A stretch of DNA of 17,311 nucleotides, from positions 1 to 17,311 of the forward strand of contig CAITAM010000423.1 in NCBI GenBank assembly GCA_903890265.1, read 5' to 3'. Below, one piece after another: positions 16,598 through 17,311 of this stretch. This DNA comes from an uncultured Pseudomonadota bacterium (GTDB lineage: Bacteria; Pseudomonadota; Gammaproteobacteria; Steroidobacterales; Steroidobacteraceae). Both the position numbers and the translations under genes were made by a program. Each line of letters begins with the position of its first letter. The first letter of the stretch is position 1. The notes under the pieces are model-generated. The model was given only the letters and a program-made list of their open reading frames with translations, had not been told where the DNA came from and did no database searches.

Positions 16598-16625
16598 CCG
16601 GAACCCGGGCAGACCCGGGTTCCGG
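16598..16625. terminator. Perfect 12-bp hairpin between convergent genes
   Basis: CCGGAACCCGGG at 16598-16609 and its exact reverse complement at 16614-16625 are separated by the 4-base loop CAGA. Such a stable GC-rich stem between the plus-strand DUF1254 gene and the minus-strand rne frame suits a bidirectional terminator. No T-run follows on either strand, so a factor-independent mechanism is not certain; an mRNA 3'-end stabiliser is the alternative. It starts 31 bp beyond the distal stop of the extended rne frame (16656-16658). Confidence 0.6.
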
Positions 16626-16655
16626 AGGGATACCTCGCCCGACTGCCAACTCGCC

Positions 16656-17087
16656 TTAGCCGTGCGCCGGCGGGTTCGGCGGTGTCGCAGCCAGCGCTTC
16701 GTGGGCGGCGGCCGCGGCCAGTCGTTCTTCCTCGGTGGGTTCCGCGGCGGCAGCCGCCGTCGCCACCGGGGTGATCGCGACCGCCGGTACGACCGCAGCC
16801 GGCGCGTGCGCCGTGCCCGTCGCGTGGTCCATGGCATGGCCGTTGGCGGTCGCCACCTCGTGCGTCACCACGGCGGTGACGATACCGACGGCCGCGCTGA
16901 CGGACTTCGGGGCGGCGGAGGCGGTCGGCGCCGTCTCGACGCGGTCGGCAGGAGCGGCGGCGATCGATGCACCCACCGGGTGCGACGCAGCCTCGGCGGC
17001 CAGCGCCGGGTGAGCGTCATCGTGAGCGTGCGGTGCGGGCTCCGCAGGCGGGGCGTCGTGGGCAGCCGTCGCGTGGCTGTCGGTGCC
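16656..17087 (-). pseudogene. Open continuation of the rne frame beyond an in-frame TAA (possible severed tail)
   Basis: Beyond the TAA at 17088-17090 the same minus-strand frame runs open for 143 further codons to a TAA at 16656-16658. The predicted peptide is rich in Ala, Pro, His, Val and Thr (for example GTDSHATAAHDAPPAEPAPH and EPTEEERLAAAAAHEALAA). It resembles the disordered C-terminal tails of RNase E proteins and not a folded domain. A terminator-like hairpin lies just beyond its end and none is evident just after 17088. This suggests the stretch was once, or still is, the end of rne. A GTG at 16974 is an internal codon of this frame, not an obvious start. Chance openness in high-GC DNA and sequence error remain possible. 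Confidence 0.35.
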
Positions 17088-17311
17088 TTACTGGCGCTCG
17101 TAGGCTTCCACGTCGAGCACGGGGAATTTGCCGGAATCGCCGATGTCCGGAATGCCGTCACCGTGCGGCAGGTCGTGACCGGCGCTGCCGGCCTCGGCCG
17201 GTGCACCGCCGGCCTGGCCGCCCTCGCCACGTCCGCGACGACGGCCACGACGGCGGCGGCGCTTCGGTTCACCGCCGTTGCCGCGCGCTTCGCCGCTGGC
17301 GTCCTGCTCGG
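17088..17311 (-). CDS. rne: Ribonuclease E, C-terminal end (partial)
   Basis: The frame enters from the right edge and shows 74 residues before TAA at 17088-17090. It begins EQDASGEARGNGG, then an arginine-rich block KRRRRRRGRRRGRGEGG, then a Gly/Ala-rich stretch and the end KFPVLDVEAYERQ. Arginine-rich RNA-binding stretches followed by low-complexity sequence are typical of the non-catalytic half of RNase E, the endonuclease that scaffolds the RNA degradosome. The catalytic half is outside the window. Identification leans on synteny: in Pseudomonas and Xanthomonas rne lies beyond kdsB and the phosphatase gene. Other arginine-tailed RNA proteins, such as DEAD-box helicases or pseudouridine synthases, cannot be excluded. 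The TAA may be an early stop, since the frame stays open beyond it. Confidence 0.7.
   Translation of the reverse strand, partial: EQDASGEARGNGGEPKRRRRRGRRRGRGEGGQAGGAPAEAGSAGHDLPHGDGIPDIGDSGKFPVLDVEAYERQ

Noticed and set aside
16735..17013. Plus-strand 92-codon Ala-rich frame opposite the rne tail
   Set aside because: It is the mirror of the Ala/Pro-rich minus-strand frame, lacks a good ribosome site and has no domain.

Overview
The window is high-GC (roughly 68-70%) and packed with genes. Its order and content point to the chromosome of a gammaproteobacterium, most likely in the Xanthomonadales/Nevskiales/Steroidobacterales area. This rests on synteny and protein features, not on a database search. 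I see no tRNA, rRNA, CRISPR array, insertion sequence or phage gene.

Layout. (1) Positions 1-735 hold the C-terminal end of a GGDEF-domain protein whose signature loop is degenerate. (2) It converges, with overlapping stop codons, on a minus-strand pair: a short CsiV-like exported protein (732-1346) and, upstream of it, mfd (1381-4839), the transcription-repair coupling factor. (3) From 4976 a long plus-strand series builds the Gram-negative envelope: lolC, lolE and lolD (release of lipoproteins from the inner membrane); an ExbB/TolQ-ExbD/TolR proton-channel pair; msbA (lipid A flippase); lpxK (lipid A 4'-kinase); a 62-residue Trm112/YcaR protein; and kdsB (CMP-Kdo synthetase). Most junctions overlap by 4-11 bp or are 2 bp apart, which suggests translational coupling. 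(4) After kdsB the ordinary arrangement is disturbed. A minus-strand glycosyltransferase-like gene of lower GC (13226-14086) comes first, then a low-molecular-weight protein-tyrosine phosphatase gene (14279-14761), then a secreted DUF1254/DUF1214 protein of clearly lower GC (15058-16470). (5) The right edge holds, on the minus strand, the arginine-rich C-terminal end of what is very probably RNase E (rne).

In relatives such as Pseudomonas, kdsB-ptp-murB-rne is a familiar series. Here murB is absent from the interval and two lower-GC genes are present, so 13226-16470 looks like an accessory pocket in a conserved housekeeping block.

Nothing here forms an obvious new multi-gene system. The observations most worth a second look are: an in-frame TAA near the end of the rne frame, after which the same frame stays open for 143 codons to just short of a perfect 12-bp terminator-like hairpin; the unassigned glycosyltransferase-like gene beside lipid A/Kdo genes; an lpxK frame whose conserved N-terminus has no ATG, GTG or TTG start; and the degenerate GGDEF loop.
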